The notes: generated from the sequence alone by a model not told the origin. Positions 1-9,390 are shown, counted from the first letter of the stretch. The stretch is 63,713 nucleotides of DNA from JAHBNG01 sp039028975 (GCA_039028975.1 JBCCHB010000095.1:1-63713), one strand, 5' to 3'. Program-made: numbers and translations.

Positions 1-123
1 CGTACTTTGGCTTGGTTGAACCGCTATCGCTGCCTTAGCAAAGATTATGAACGCTGCACCAAGAGCAGCGAGGCTGTCATTTACGCTGCTTCTATTTCTA
101 CTATGCTCAACAGGTTGACATAA
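1..123 (+). mobile_element. IS5-type transposase, C-terminal fragment
   Basis: Frame 1 is open from the window edge and gives 40 residues ending at TAA (121-123). The peptide contains AWLNRYRCLSKDYER followed by SSEAVIYAASISTMLNRL. This is the classic C-terminus of IS5-family DDE transposases, which carry a WL.RYRRLSKDYE block around the last catalytic Glu. The rest of the element lies left of the window. It abuts the headless regulator gene that starts ten bases further on. Identification rests on recalled family motifs, not on a search. Confidence 0.8.
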
Positions 124-140
124 GATATTCAAATGCCCTC
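124..140 (+). repeat. Candidate right terminal repeat of the IS
   Basis: GATATTCAAATGCCCTC follows the transposase stop directly and is followed by TGA, which fits a TNA target duplication of some IS5 subgroups. The other end is outside the window, so the inverted partner cannot be checked. Sixteen of the 17 bases recur at 51912-51927 beside a duplication in another broken gene. Confidence 0.4.
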
Positions 141-1305
141 TGAGAACTATCTCTTTGTTCATTTTGATTTCAACAAGCTTCCCCATGTCACCACCGCCAA
201 CTTCTATCGACTCATGTTGGAAAACTTGCGGCTCTCTGTGGCGGCCGACCCTGATCTGAGCCAGCAACTAAGCCAGATGATCGACCGTAACCCGAATTGG
301 GCAGACACCTTTGGCCTCTACATGACGCTGCTCGCTGCTCATGATCTGCTTATCCAGGGCGCGGACTTTCACGTCATCTGGCTGCTGGATCGTTTTGAGA
401 AGGGTTGCCCTGAACTGGAAGCTGAAACCCTCAACAGTCTGCGTAGCCTACGCGACCAGCACAAGGATCGGGTCTCTTTTATTCCCTTTACCCGCAAACC
501 CCTCAGCCGACTACGCAACCCGGCCGAATATGATGAGTTCCACGAAATCCTAAGCATGCACGAGTGCTACGTCGGTTCAATGAACGAGCGAGATGGACAG
601 TGGCCCGCCAGACAGGTCGAGCAACGCTACAAGGTTTCTCTGCCGCCGGTGCCCGTTCAAGAGCTATACAAGTTATGTGGTGGCCTGCCTGCCTTTTTGA
701 AGGTCGCGGATACGGCCTTGGCGGCAGGCGATCTGGATCCAAAGCACTCCCCCCAAGAGTGGCACAAGCAACTTATTGGGATTCAGGCATTTCAGCGTTT
801 TGCCCAGGAAATTTGGGACAGCTATGAGCCAAGCGAACAGGCCGCCATGCGCTCCTTGGCCCTTCATCCCAAAGAGTACACACTGCCGCCTGAAGTTGAA
901 AGATATCTGATGCAGATGGGCATTCTGCGCGAGAGCTACAATGGGGACACAGTCGAGTTCTTCTCACCGCTCTTTGCCGATTTTGTAGAACAGCAATCTA
1001 GCCATGAGAAAGGGATTACGATGCGTGGAGAAGAGGTCTACCGAGATGGCATGTTGATTCAGCTTGCCAGACAGGAATTTGCCCTCTTCAAATACCTCTA
1101 CGAACGCGAGGGGACGGTCTGTGAGCGGATTGACATCATCAAACATATCTGGCCCGATGATGGTGCTTGGGATGAGAATGATGAGCGGCTTCCTGCCTTG
1201 ATCCGACGTCTCCGCGCCAGACTCAACCCAAAAGACAGCAGCCACCAATACATCGAAAACGTCCGCGGCCGCGGCTACAAGTTCGTCCAGCATCCTCAGG
1301 ATTAG
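133..1305 (+). pseudogene. 5'-truncated STAND/AAA-like ATPase with C-terminal OmpR-type winged helix
   Basis: The 390-residue frame begins inside the presumed IS end. It reads LFVHFDFNKLP from about residue 7, which looks like the middle of an NTPase domain. No Walker A (GxxxxGK) is present, so the N-terminal ATP-binding part seems to be missing. Residues about 295-388 form an OmpR/PhoB-type winged helix: a QEFALFKYLYE helix, then a recognition region LPALIRRLRARLNP, then the wing RGRGYKFV. Intact relatives couple an ATPase sensor to DNA binding. Here the insertion has probably removed the sensor and the native promoter. A short protein starting at the IS-derived ATG (133) could still be made, but no good ribosome-binding site is seen. 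Confidence 0.7.
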
Positions 1306-1389
1306 GCTAGTCAACTATGGTATAATCAGCGAGGCAATTGCGAGCGAATCACTTGCCATCTCAATCAACAACGAAACCGGACTCACCAT

Positions 1390-2877
1390 ATGACCCAACC
1401 CCACCCTCTGCAAACCAACGAACCCACCATCGCCGCCATCCACGCGGCCATGAAGGCCGGGGAATTAACCTGCCGCCAACTCGTCCAGCACTACCTGAAT
1501 CGCATAGAAGCCTACGACAATCAGGGGCCGGCGCTAAATGCCATCGTCCTGGTCAATCCCAGGGCCTTGGGAACGGCAGATGAGTTGGACAAGCACTTTG
1601 CCAATTCTGGTTTCGTGGGGCCACTCCACGGCATCCCCATCATTGTGAAGGACAACTACGATACATTTGATCTGCCCACCACGGCTGGATCTCTATCATT
1701 GGCTGGTTCGATTCCGCCGGATGATGCGTTTCAGGTTCGCAAATTGCGAGAGGCGGGGGCGATTGTGCTGGGCAAGTCCAACATGGCCGAGTTTGCCTTT
1801 AGCCCTTATCAAACGGTTGGCTCTATGCTGCCGGGGCATACTCGCAATCCATACGCGCTAAACCGTACAACGGCTGGCTCTAGTGGTGGGACGGCTGCCG
1901 CGGTGGCTGCGAATTTTGGTACGGTTGGCCTGGGAACGGATACGGGAAACTCGATCCGAGGACCATCGTCTCATTGCTGCCTGGTAGGGATCCGCTCGAC
2001 CATGGGGCTGACTAGCCGAGATGGGATTATCCCGCTCTATCTGGGACGAGATGTCGGTGGACCCATGGCGCGTACGGTCGAAGACGCGGTTCGGATATTT
2101 GACGTGTTGGCTGGTTATGATCCGGCCGATCCGGTCACCGCGGCGAGCAAGGGCAAACGGGCTGAGGCGTACATCGATTTTCTGGATAGGGAGGGGTTAG
2201 AGGGCGCGCGCATCGGCGTTGCACGACAGCTCTTTAGCGACGAGACGGTCGATCCCAGAGTTGTGGCTCTGTTGGAGCAGGCCGTCCGTGATATGGTGCA
2301 ACAGGGCGCACACATTGTGGATCCGGTAGAGATTCCAGATCTTAGCAGGCTTCTTGCTGATGGAGCTTCCATCAATACGTTCCATCAAGATTTGAATGGC
2401 TATCTGGCTTCATTAGGGTCTGATGCACCCATGAAAAATCTAGCCGAGATCGTAGAGGCTAGGCGTTATCATCCGTCCATCAGCCAAAGTCTGAAAGAGA
2501 CGTTGGAAGAATCTACCCCAGAGGAAGAAGCAGCTCATGCCAGAATCGCCAAAAACGTTGAGCGGTTGAAAGAGGTAGTGCGGGCGACCATGGACCAAGC
2601 CAAAGTGGACACCTTAATCTATCCTACATGGAACAATTTACCCCGGCTCATCGGCGACTTGAATACGCCCCACGGCAACAACAGTTGGAAGCTCTCTCCG
2701 CCTACCGGATTCCCGGCCATTACAGTGCCGATGGGTTTTGTGGACGGTCAACTACCCGCTGGTTTACAGTTCCTAGGCAGAGCCTGGAGCGAGCCAACGT
2801 TGATCAAAATCGTTTATGCATACGAGCAGTCGACCCAGCATCGAATACCACCAGCTAGTACGCCGTCGCTACGCTAA
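1390..2877 (+). CDS. Amidase-signature family amidase
   Basis: This 495-residue amidase-signature enzyme hydrolyses a C-N amide bond; the substrate is unknown. The Ser-cisSer-Lys triad is visible: K87 in GIPIIVKDN, S164/S165 in TAGSSGGTAA, and the nucleophile S188 in GTDTGNSIRGPSS. The N-terminal ELTCRQLVQHYLNRI helix is typical of the family. There is no signal peptide, so it is probably cytoplasmic. A TATAAT box at 1321-1326 lies 63 bases upstream without a good -35. It stands alone between the headless regulator and the Rpn-like gene. It is not GatA by context, since no gatB or gatC is nearby. A second, unrelated-looking amidase lies at 34814. Confidence 0.9.
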   Translation: MTQPHPLQTNEPTIAAIHAAMKAGELTCRQLVQHYLNRIEAYDNQGPALNAIVLVNPRALGTADELDKHFANSGFVGPLHGIPIIVKDNYDTFDLPTTAGSLSLAGSIPPDDAFQVRKLREAGAIVLGKSNMAEFAFSPYQTVGSMLPGHTRNPYALNRTTAGSSGGTAAAVAANFGTVGLGTDTGNSIRGPSSHCCLVGIRSTMGLTSRDGIIPLYLGRDVGGPMARTVEDAVRIFDVLAGYDPADPVTAASKGKRAEAYIDFLDREGLEGARIGVARQLFSDETVDPRVVALLEQAVRDMVQQGAHIVDPVEIPDLSRLLADGASINTFHQDLNGYLASLGSDAPMKNLAEIVEARRYHPSISQSLKETLEESTPEEEAAHARIAKNVERLKEVVRATMDQAKVDTLIYPTWNNLPRLIGDLNTPHGNNSWKLSPPTGFPAITVPMGFVDGQLPAGLQFLGRAWSEPTLIKIVYAYEQSTQHRIPPASTPSLR

Positions 2878-2980
2878 GAAGCTCGACCTTATCAAACATA
2901 GTCGATAAGTACATCCCGGCATCCAGCATATCTCCACATTTGCATTGCCTATGTATGGGAGCGTGTTTCAATTTCAGGCA

Positions 2981-3009
2981 TTGACAACCTGTGTCAAGCT
3001 GCGTATACT
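2981..3009 (+). promoter_or_regulatory. Consensus sigma-70 promoter, near-leaderless
   Basis: TTGACA (2981-2986), a 17-base spacer and TATACT (3004-3009). Transcription should start near 3016, which is the first base of the ATG of the next gene. The mRNA may therefore be leaderless or almost so. Confidence 0.75.
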
Positions 3010-3015
3010 TTCCCA

Positions 3016-4195
3016 ATGAATGACAATGATATGTCGAATGAAGAATCTGCTCAAGGTGATGGCCCATCAGAAATTTCTGCGAGCAACAAAACACAATGGC
3101 ATCAGCTCCTGGGCGCACTCTTTGATCTACTGCTCAAAACGCTGGGCATAACTGTTCTTACTGATTCCCCAGGTAATGAGCGAACCACCGAAGGCTGACA
3201 TTGTGATACTTCGTCAGGACGAGCCATCCTGGACGTCAGAACAACTGCAGTTTTTGCCCGACGGTATCCGGGATGTGCAAGCCAGTCATGTGTTGATTGA
3301 ATTCAAGTACACAGAATCGCTAAATGAGATAGGCCTGCGGCAGACCGTTGGCTATGATCACTTTTACGGCCAATATAAAGTGCCGCGGCGAGATCTCCAG
3401 AGCTTTGTCATAAGTTCTATTACACCAGAGAAGAAATTTTTTGACACATTCGGATACAAAGAAACAGAGGTTGAGGGTGTCTATCAGAGTCCATTCCCCT
3501 TACTGAATCGGATTCCGCTAATACTCCTGAATGAACTTGCTGATAAACCGTACAATGCGTTTGTACAGTGTTTCGCTAGCCATCGAAAGATTCGTCAGAG
3601 AGCTTTTCGGCGTCTTAAGGACAGAGATTGGGGTGTTGTCAGTGAAGAAGCGTGGGCATTTGTGTATGGTCTACAGAATCAAATGGCGCAAAGAGGAAAG
3701 ATAATGGAACAAGTCATCCCGGATGAAGGTATTACGCCAGAGATGCTGATTGATATTGGCATGAATATGCGGAAAGGACTCTTGCCGCATTTGAGTATTG
3801 AAGAACGACTTACAGGTGTCGATCTGGGCGAGCTATTAGCTGCGATTGATCCTGAAATGTACCTATCAAAGATCGACTCGAAAGAAATTTTGGCTCGTTT
3901 GGAACCAGAAGAGCGTTTGGCGGGTCTTGAACCGGAAGAGCGTCTGGCAGGACTTGAACCAGAAGAGCGTTTGGCGGGTCTTGAACCGGAAGAGCGTTTG
4001 GCGGGCCTTGAACCGGAAGAGCGTTTGGCGGGTCTTGAACCGGAAGAGCGTCTGGCGGGCCTTGAACCGGAAGAGCGTTTGGCGGGTCTTGAGCCAGAAG
4101 AGCGTCTGGCGGGACTTGAACCAGAAGAGATCGAACGTTTGAAAGCGTTCCTGGCAACGTTTCCGAATACTCAAAACGATTCTAATAATCAGTAG
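3016..4195 (+). pseudogene. Rpn/PD-(D/E)XK-like protein, split by a +1 frameshift
   Basis: Two frames together encode one family protein. 3016-3198 gives the start (WHQLLGALFDLLLKTLGITVL) and ends early. 3176-4195 continues with MSEPPKADIVIL, VLIEFKYTESLNE and GYDHFYGQY. In relatives I recall, the two parts are joined as GITV..D.PVMSEPPKADI. Removing one G from AGGT at 3171-3174 restores the reading as DSPVMSEPP. The ExK pair in LIEFKYTES resembles PD-(D/E)XK nucleases of the Rpn/transposase-associated type. The C-terminus is a LEPEERLAG repeat. Whether any active product is made is doubtful. A sequencing error would also explain the shift. Confidence 0.7.
3899..4129 (+). repeat. 27-bp coding minisatellite (8 copies plus a partial)
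   Basis: Eight full 27-bp units and a 15-bp partial encode LEPEERLAG in tandem. The units differ only at a few third positions (cgg/cga-type wobble, ggt/ggc/gga). This indicates recent expansion, with copy number likely to vary between strains. Coiled-coil or helical repeat structure is plausible. Confidence 0.95.
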
Positions 4196-4244
4196 AGTGC
4201 AATGGGTTATATGTTCAAGTACAAATCTGGTTATTTGCTCAACG

Positions 4245-4288
4245 GATTGTACAGATGATATAGGTTTTTCTCTATAACCTGTACAATC
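4245..4288. repeat. Perfect 10-bp inverted repeat between convergent genes
   Basis: GATTGTACAG (4245-4254) pairs perfectly with CTGTACAATC (4279-4288). An inner TATAG/CTATA stem sits around a T-run. It lies between the Rpn-like gene and the 3' end of the ABC transporter gene, so a bidirectional transcription end is the likeliest role. Neither side has the classic U-tail after the outer stem. Confidence 0.6.
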
Positions 4289-4373
4289 TGATAAATCTGT
4301 TGTGGATTCTACACATCCTCTACTGGCTTTGAGAGAACTGAAGAACCTGTCACTACCTTACGATCTGCTTATC

Positions 4374-6173
4374 TTAGTTCTGCGCTTGCGGCAATTGCCA
4401 GAGCTCAGAATTGTAATCCATTAGTGTCCAATCACTGGCTATATTTTGAACCTCTACCATCCGCGCATACTGCCCGCCTTGGGCCAAGAGCTGCTCATGG
4501 GTTCCCTGTTCCGCTATCTGACCATCGACCATGACCACAATTTTATCTGCATGGCGGATGGTTGAGAGACGGTGAGCAATCACTAGCGTGGTGCGGTTGC
4601 GCACTAGTTTGGAAAAGGCGCGTTGGATCTTGGCTTCGGTTTCTACATCAACGGATGAGGTCGCTTCGTCTAGGATGAGGATGGGCGCGTCTTTGAGCAG
4701 GGCGCGAGCTATCGAAACCCGCTGCTTCTGACCACCCGATAGACGTACCCCCCGCTCACCAATGATCGTGTCATACCCGCCTGGCAATTCCATAATGAAC
4801 TCGTGAGCATAAGCTGCTTTGGCTGCGTCTGTCAACTCTTCCATGGTGGCATCCGGTCTGCCAAAGAGAAGATTTTGGCGCACAGTACCGTGAAAGAGAA
4901 AGACATCTTGGTGGACAGCAGCCACATTGGCGCGCAGAAAGTCGAGATTCAGGGTGCGCACTTCATGGCCGCCAATCAGAATTTGTCCGGCTTGGGGATC
5001 GAAGAAACGGGGAATGAGGCGGGTGATGGTGGTCTTCCCTGCACCGGTTGCGCCAACCAGCGCCACCATCTCACCGTGGTGAATCTCTAGGTCAATCGAT
5101 TGCAGAATTGGGCCTTCCTCCGTATAGGCAAAATCCACCTCCTGGAAACGAACCTGCCAATTGTTGATGGTCGGCCGTAGAGCATTGGGTGCGTTGACGA
5201 CATCCACATCCGTATCTAGCAGTTCAAAGACCCTTTCACAGCTACTGGCCGCTTTGTGAAGATTGTCACTGATGTCGGCTAACTTTAGAAAAGGTTGATA
5301 GATGTGGCCGATATAGGCCACGAAGATAAAGAGATCGGCTACGCTCAGCTCACCATTCAACGCCAGATAACCACCAGCCACTGCAGCGATGAGTGTGCCT
5401 AGACCACCAGCAACTTCGATAATGCCCGCGGGTAGCAGGGAAACGCTATTGGCAGTAACGGATGCATCTCGAAAGTCGGCGCTATGTTGGGTAATCATAG
5501 CGGCCTGTTGGGCTTCTCGTCCGAAGGATTTGATCTCGGTAATACCAGCAATGTTATCTTGCACCTGGGCGATCAGCTCGGCTGCACGGCTGCGTACGGC
5601 GCGCCACATTTGCCGAATCTCTCGCGTAAAGTTGAAGATCACATAGCCTGCGATGGGCAGTGGGAGGATCACAAGTAGGGTCAACAATGGGTCGATGGTG
5701 GCAAGAATGCAGACCATGGTTACTGGAATGGCAAAGGCGAGGACAAGCTCTGGTATGCCATGAGCCACAAAGTCTTCGATGGCTTCAATATCGTTGATGG
5801 AGCGGGCAATGAGCGAACCTGTACGCTGCCGATTGTGGAATCGGTGAGAGAGATTCTGCATATGGGCATAGACGCGACTCATTAGTTTATGCAACACATG
5901 GTAGGCTACCTGATGAGAAAAGATACCGTAATAGTACCGACCCACACCTCGCGAGAGATAAATCCCGATTAATCCCCCCGCGATCCCAATCAATGCCAAT
6001 TGGCTACCACCACCTTCTGTAAGCCAAAAGATTACCCGCCGAATCAATAAAGGGGGTAGCAACGTGGTCGCAGAAAAGAGCAAGCCTGAGAGGACACAAA
6101 GGATCATTTGCCACCGACGCGGGCGGTCCAGATAGGTTAAGAGACGAAGGATAAGTTGGGTGGAAGCTTTCAT
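4374..6173 (-). CDS. ABC exporter half-transporter (fused permease-ATPase)
   Basis: The 599-residue protein has an N-terminal six-helix ABC membrane domain (about 20-310) and a C-terminal ATPase. Walker A GATGAGKTT is at 374-382, signature LSGGQ at 478-482, Walker B ILILDE at 498-503 and the H-loop His at 534. This is the MsbA/LmrA-like type IV exporter layout, working as a homo- or heterodimer. It has no partner gene next to it. The substrate cannot be told from sequence; lipids and drugs are both common in the family. The 3' end faces the Rpn-like gene across a hairpin. Confidence 0.93.
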   Translation of the reverse strand: MKASTQLILRLLTYLDRPRRWQMILCVLSGLLFSATTLLPPLLIRRVIFWLTEGGGSQLALIGIAGGLIGIYLSRGVGRYYYGIFSHQVAYHVLHKLMSRVYAHMQNLSHRFHNRQRTGSLIARSINDIEAIEDFVAHGIPELVLAFAIPVTMVCILATIDPLLTLLVILPLPIAGYVIFNFTREIRQMWRAVRSRAAELIAQVQDNIAGITEIKSFGREAQQAAMITQHSADFRDASVTANSVSLLPAGIIEVAGGLGTLIAAVAGGYLALNGELSVADLFIFVAYIGHIYQPFLKLADISDNLHKAASSCERVFELLDTDVDVVNAPNALRPTINNWQVRFQEVDFAYTEEGPILQSIDLEIHHGEMVALVGATGAGKTTITRLIPRFFDPQAGQILIGGHEVRTLNLDFLRANVAAVHQDVFLFHGTVRQNLLFGRPDATMEELTDAAKAAYAHEFIMELPGGYDTIIGERGVRLSGGQKQRVSIARALLKDAPILILDEATSSVDVETEAKIQRAFSKLVRNRTTLVIAHRLSTIRHADKIVVMVDGQIAEQGTHEQLLAQGGQYARMVEVQNIASDWTLMDYNSELWQLPQAQN

Positions 6174-6490
6174 AGTAATTGGGATGGCTCCTGTGGCAAG
6201 TGTTGAAATGGAGTTGTCGTGATAAGAGAAAGTGGGCGTACTTCGCTGGGCCTATTGTACATAACTATAGAAGAATCATGAAAGCGATCATATGATATAA
6301 TGACCTTAGTGCCAACCAAACGACAGGAGCAACCATATTTCAACCCGAACGCGTTCACGAAGCGATGGTCCCGTCCACATGGCTATAGTCTTTTGGAAAA
6401 AGATTTACATCGACAGGCGCTATAAAATCTGTCAATTACGAAGTGGGCGTACGCGCCACGATTGCGATATTCTAGTCAAAGGAGAAAAGA
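6174..6490. other. Divergent intergenic region, 317 bp
   Basis: It separates the ABC gene (minus) from the enolase-superfamily gene (plus). A TATAAT (6296-6301) on the plus strand has no clear -35. AAGTGGGCGTAC occurs twice (6230-6241, 6441-6452). The second copy extends into CGCCACGATTGCG, a match to repeat family C at 21640-21680 in reverse orientation. A block TATAGTCTTTTGGAAAAAGA (6383-6402) resembles one at 52338-52355. RBS AAAGGAGAAAAG precedes 6491. Confidence 0.6.
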
Positions 6491-7630
6491 ATGCAAGCTT
6501 CCCTTCAACTTCGCATTACTGCAATTAAGACGATCCGACTTCGTACAGTCGACGAGGTTGGTACGCTAGAGCCGGCGTGGGATCCTGGTGGTCAGATGCT
6601 GTTCCGTAAAGGCGGTGGGTCTGTTGTAGAGATTCAAACTGATGAGGGTATTTCAGGCATTGGTCCTGGCGTAGATCCCCACCTACTGCCTGCTATCGAA
6701 GCCCGTTTGTTGGGGCAGGACCCGTTTGCTATCGAGCAGCACATGGCTGCATTGCGCTACTATGCCGCAGGATCGCCCTATCGTGGGATGGCAGGTGTCG
6801 ATATGGCACTTTGGGATCTAATCGGCAAGGCGTGTGGGCAACCCCTGTATAAGTTATGGGGCGGTTTCAAAGAGAAGGTTCCGGCCTATGCCAGTATGGT
6901 TCAGCTCTCCACAGCGGAGGAACGGGCTGAGTTAGCACTTCAACTGTCAGAAGAAGGGTGGCAGGCTGTCAAACTGCGTATTCACTACCCGAACATGTCA
7001 GAGGACTTGGCTGTGGTCGAAAAGGTGCGCCAAGCCGTCGGGAACCGTATGGAAATCATGGTCGATGCCAATCAGGCCCAATCGAGTGGAACTTGGCAGC
7101 CTGGGATCCAGTGGGACTATCGCCGTGCGCTAGAAACGGCCCGCGGGCTGGATGAGTTGGGCTGTTATTGGCTGGAAGAGCCGTTGCCACGCTATGCCTT
7201 TGACCAATTGGCCCAGCTCAACAGCCAGGTTGGCTTACCCATCGCTGGTGGTGAAAACAACCGAGGCATTCACGAATTTTTACAGATGCTGCAACAGAAT
7301 GTCTATGATGTGATTCAGCCTGAAAGTATGGTGGGGGACGGGATCACTGCCCTACGCAAGATTGGAGCACTAACAGAAGCCTATGGCAAGAAGATTGCCC
7401 CTCACCATGGAGGGCGGAACTTGGGGACAATTGCCCATCTGCATCTCATTGCATCTTGGCCCCATGCGACCTATCTGGAAGTTCTTCACGATCCACCCAT
7501 CGGTCACTACAACAGCGGTTTTTCGATTCTGGCCGAGCCGCCAACGGTGGATAGTGAAGGCTTTATACAAGTCCCTCAAGGTCCAGGAATGGGGGTCGAG
7601 ATCAATCCGGATCTGATTATTGCCGATTAA
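6491..7630 (+). CDS. Mandelate racemase/muconate lactonizing enzyme-like (enolase superfamily)
   Basis: The 379-residue enzyme shows the capping domain (1-130) and the barrel. Likely metal ligands are D192 (MVDANQ), E229/E230 (WLEEPLPR) and E255 (GGENNRG). Catalytic-base candidates are K161 in KLRIHY and H305/H306 in APHHGG. The superfamily abstracts a proton alpha to a carboxylate, as in sugar-acid dehydratases, racemases and cycloisomerases. The exact reaction is not readable. Its neighbours, PhzF, an Asp/Glu racemase and a Gfo/Idh oxidoreductase, suggest metabolism of a small carboxylic or amino acid. RBS AAAGGAG precedes the ATG. Confidence 0.9.
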   Translation: MQASLQLRITAIKTIRLRTVDEVGTLEPAWDPGGQMLFRKGGGSVVEIQTDEGISGIGPGVDPHLLPAIEARLLGQDPFAIEQHMAALRYYAAGSPYRGMAGVDMALWDLIGKACGQPLYKLWGGFKEKVPAYASMVQLSTAEERAELALQLSEEGWQAVKLRIHYPNMSEDLAVVEKVRQAVGNRMEIMVDANQAQSSGTWQPGIQWDYRRALETARGLDELGCYWLEEPLPRYAFDQLAQLNSQVGLPIAGGENNRGIHEFLQMLQQNVYDVIQPESMVGDGITALRKIGALTEAYGKKIAPHHGGRNLGTIAHLHLIASWPHATYLEVLHDPPIGHYNSGFSILAEPPTVDSEGFIQVPQGPGMGVEINPDLIIAD

Positions 7631-7781
7631 CTCAATGGTTCTTAGCTTGCGGACTCGTTTAGTTATCTCATTGTGGCCCTACTACAGCACACGTTTTTTG
7701 TGCGACATAGAGCTGGTTTGGCAAAATCTGGTCGAATTTCGAATTTACTTTTGTCATAGATGCACCTATTGATATTGTCCC

Positions 7782-7810
7782 TTGAGAGTGTATTACAAAA
7801 TCGTTATACT
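7782..7810 (+). promoter_or_regulatory. Sigma-70 promoter for the PhzF-racemase pair
   Basis: TTGAGA (7782-7787), a 17-base spacer and TATACT (7805-7810). The predicted start is near 7817, giving a leader of about 70 bases before the ATG at 7886. Confidence 0.65.
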
Positions 7811-7885
7811 CGGCTTCATACCTCGGATGTATAGATGATATGATTTGGTAGAACCAGTAGAATCGTGTTTAATTCAGAGGGAACT

Positions 7886-8692
7886 ATGACAATTCAACTA
7901 CTTCAAATCGATGCATTTACCAATCAGGCCTTTGGGGGCAATCCGGCTGCTGTCTGTTTTTTGGATGATGATCGGAGCGATGAGTGGATGCAATCCGTAG
8001 CTGCGGAGATGAATCTCTCGGAGACGGCCTTTTTGGCCAAACGACCAGACAATAGCTACAACCTACGCTGGTTTACGCCCAATGTAGAGGTGGATCTTTG
8101 TGGACATGCCACGTTAGCCAGTTCACACGCGCTTTGGTCAGAGGGTCTTTTGTCAGCAGATGAGCCAGCGCAATTTCATACGCGTAGTGGATTGTTAACT
8201 TGCACGAAAGAGGATGATGGCTGGATTTCCATGGATTTTCCGACCCGCCACGCAGATTGGGCCAATGAACCCACAGGTATGTTGGCGGCCCTTGGCATAC
8301 CAGTGGAAGAGGTACGATTTATCGGTCGTAATGTTGATGATTATTTAGTAGAAGTTGCTACGGCTCAGACCGTCTATGGCCTAACGCCTGATTTCGGACG
8401 GCTCAAAGCAGTTGAGACTCGGGGAATCATCGTTACGAGTCGTTCAGATAGACCTGAGTTTGACATGATATCTCGTTTCTTTGCACCTGGGGCAGGCATT
8501 GATGAAGATCCAGTCACGGGATCTGCTCACTGCTGTCTAACAGATTATTGGGCACCGAAACTCAACAAACCCAAGCTAGTGGCTTACCAAGCATCAGAAA
8601 GAGGTGGCACAATAAAGGTCGAATATCGTGGACCAAGGGTTCTGTTAATGGGCCAAGCCGTAACAGTTCTACGCGGGGAGTTGTTGGCATGA
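7886..8692 (+). CDS. PhzF-family isomerase/epimerase
   Basis: The 268-residue PhzF fold protein starts MTIQLLQIDAFT; this ATG follows GAGGG. The GGNP motif is at 17-20, the catalytic-type Glu at 47 (NLSETAF), with CGHAT near 75 and DEDPVTGSAH near 210. PhzF proteins isomerise small acids by a Glu-assisted proton shift; most members have unknown substrates. An upstream in-frame ATG at 7865 is less likely because it lacks a Shine-Dalgarno. The stop overlaps the racemase start as ATGA (8689-8692), so the two are probably translationally coupled. Confidence 0.93.
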   Translation: MTIQLLQIDAFTNQAFGGNPAAVCFLDDDRSDEWMQSVAAEMNLSETAFLAKRPDNSYNLRWFTPNVEVDLCGHATLASSHALWSEGLLSADEPAQFHTRSGLLTCTKEDDGWISMDFPTRHADWANEPTGMLAALGIPVEEVRFIGRNVDDYLVEVATAQTVYGLTPDFGRLKAVETRGIIVTSRSDRPEFDMISRFFAPGAGIDEDPVTGSAHCCLTDYWAPKLNKPKLVAYQASERGGTIKVEYRGPRVLLMGQAVTVLRGELLA

Positions 8693-9384
8693 AAATGATC
8701 GGCTTATTAGGCGGTATGAGTTGGGAATCTACCGAACTCTACTATCGACTGATTAATCAAGGCATTAAACGTCAGCTTGGTGGTCTACATTCAGCGAAGA
8801 TAGCGCTCGTTAGCGTGGACTTCCACGAGATCGAGACGATGCAACATGAGGGAGATTGGGAGGGAGCAGGTCATGTGCTGGCTCAAGCCGCCAAGCAGGT
8901 TGATGCTGCGGGGGCCGATTTCCTGCTAATCTGCACCAATACCATGCACAAGGTCGCACCCCAAGTGGAAGCCGCGATTCAAATTCCGCTTCTTCACTTA
9001 GCGGATGCAACAGCAGAACGAATCAAGGCTGCAGGTCATCAGACGATTGGTTTATTGGGAACAGCCTTTACAATGGAACAGGATTTCTACAAAGGTCGAC
9101 TGAGCGATAAGCATGGCCTACAGGTGATTGTCCCAGAGGCTGAAGATCGGGCCACCATTCACAGAATTATCTATGATGAACTCTGCTTGGGGATTGTTAA
9201 ACACGAATCCAGGGTTGAGTATCTGTGCATCATGGATAAGTTAGCGCAGGCTGGGGCTGAAGCCATCATCGAAGGCTGCACCGAGATCGTCTTATTGGTT
9301 CAGCAGAAGCATACGACAATTCCCCTCTTTGATACCACCACTATCCACGCCGAAGCAGCCGTTGCACGAGCATTAAGCGAATAA
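8689..9384 (+). CDS. Aspartate/glutamate racemase family protein
   Basis: The 231-residue protein starts MKMIGLLGGMSWEST. The two catalytic-type cysteines are C82 (ICTNTMHK) and C197 (EGCTEI). This fits PLP-independent two-base amino-acid racemases (YgeA/RacX-like). The chosen start overlaps the PhzF stop by four bases. An earlier in-frame start inside phzF was rejected because it adds a non-homologous tail. Coupling to PhzF suggests both act on one small amino or hydroxy acid. Confidence 0.92.
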   Translation: MKMIGLLGGMSWESTELYYRLINQGIKRQLGGLHSAKIALVSVDFHEIETMQHEGDWEGAGHVLAQAAKQVDAAGADFLLICTNTMHKVAPQVEAAIQIPLLHLADATAERIKAAGHQTIGLLGTAFTMEQDFYKGRLSDKHGLQVIVPEAEDRATIHRIIYDELCLGIVKHESRVEYLCIMDKLAQAGAEAIIEGCTEIVLLVQQKHTTIPLFDTTTIHAEAAVARALSE

Positions 9385-9390
9385 AGCTGT

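Noticed and set aside
1390..2877. Naming either amidase gene gatA
   Set aside because: No gatB or gatC is nearby and the GatA-specific context is missing.
3160..3180. Programmed frameshift in the Rpn-like gene
   Set aside because: No classic slippery heptamer or downstream pseudoknot is seen. A single-base insertion is simpler.
3899..4129. CRISPR-like tandem array
   Set aside because: Units are contiguous, without spacers, and lie in a coding frame.
3810..4174. Long frames on both strands across the 27-bp repeats
   Set aside because: The repeat has no stop codons in several frames, so these are shadows of the LEPEERLAG coding repeat.
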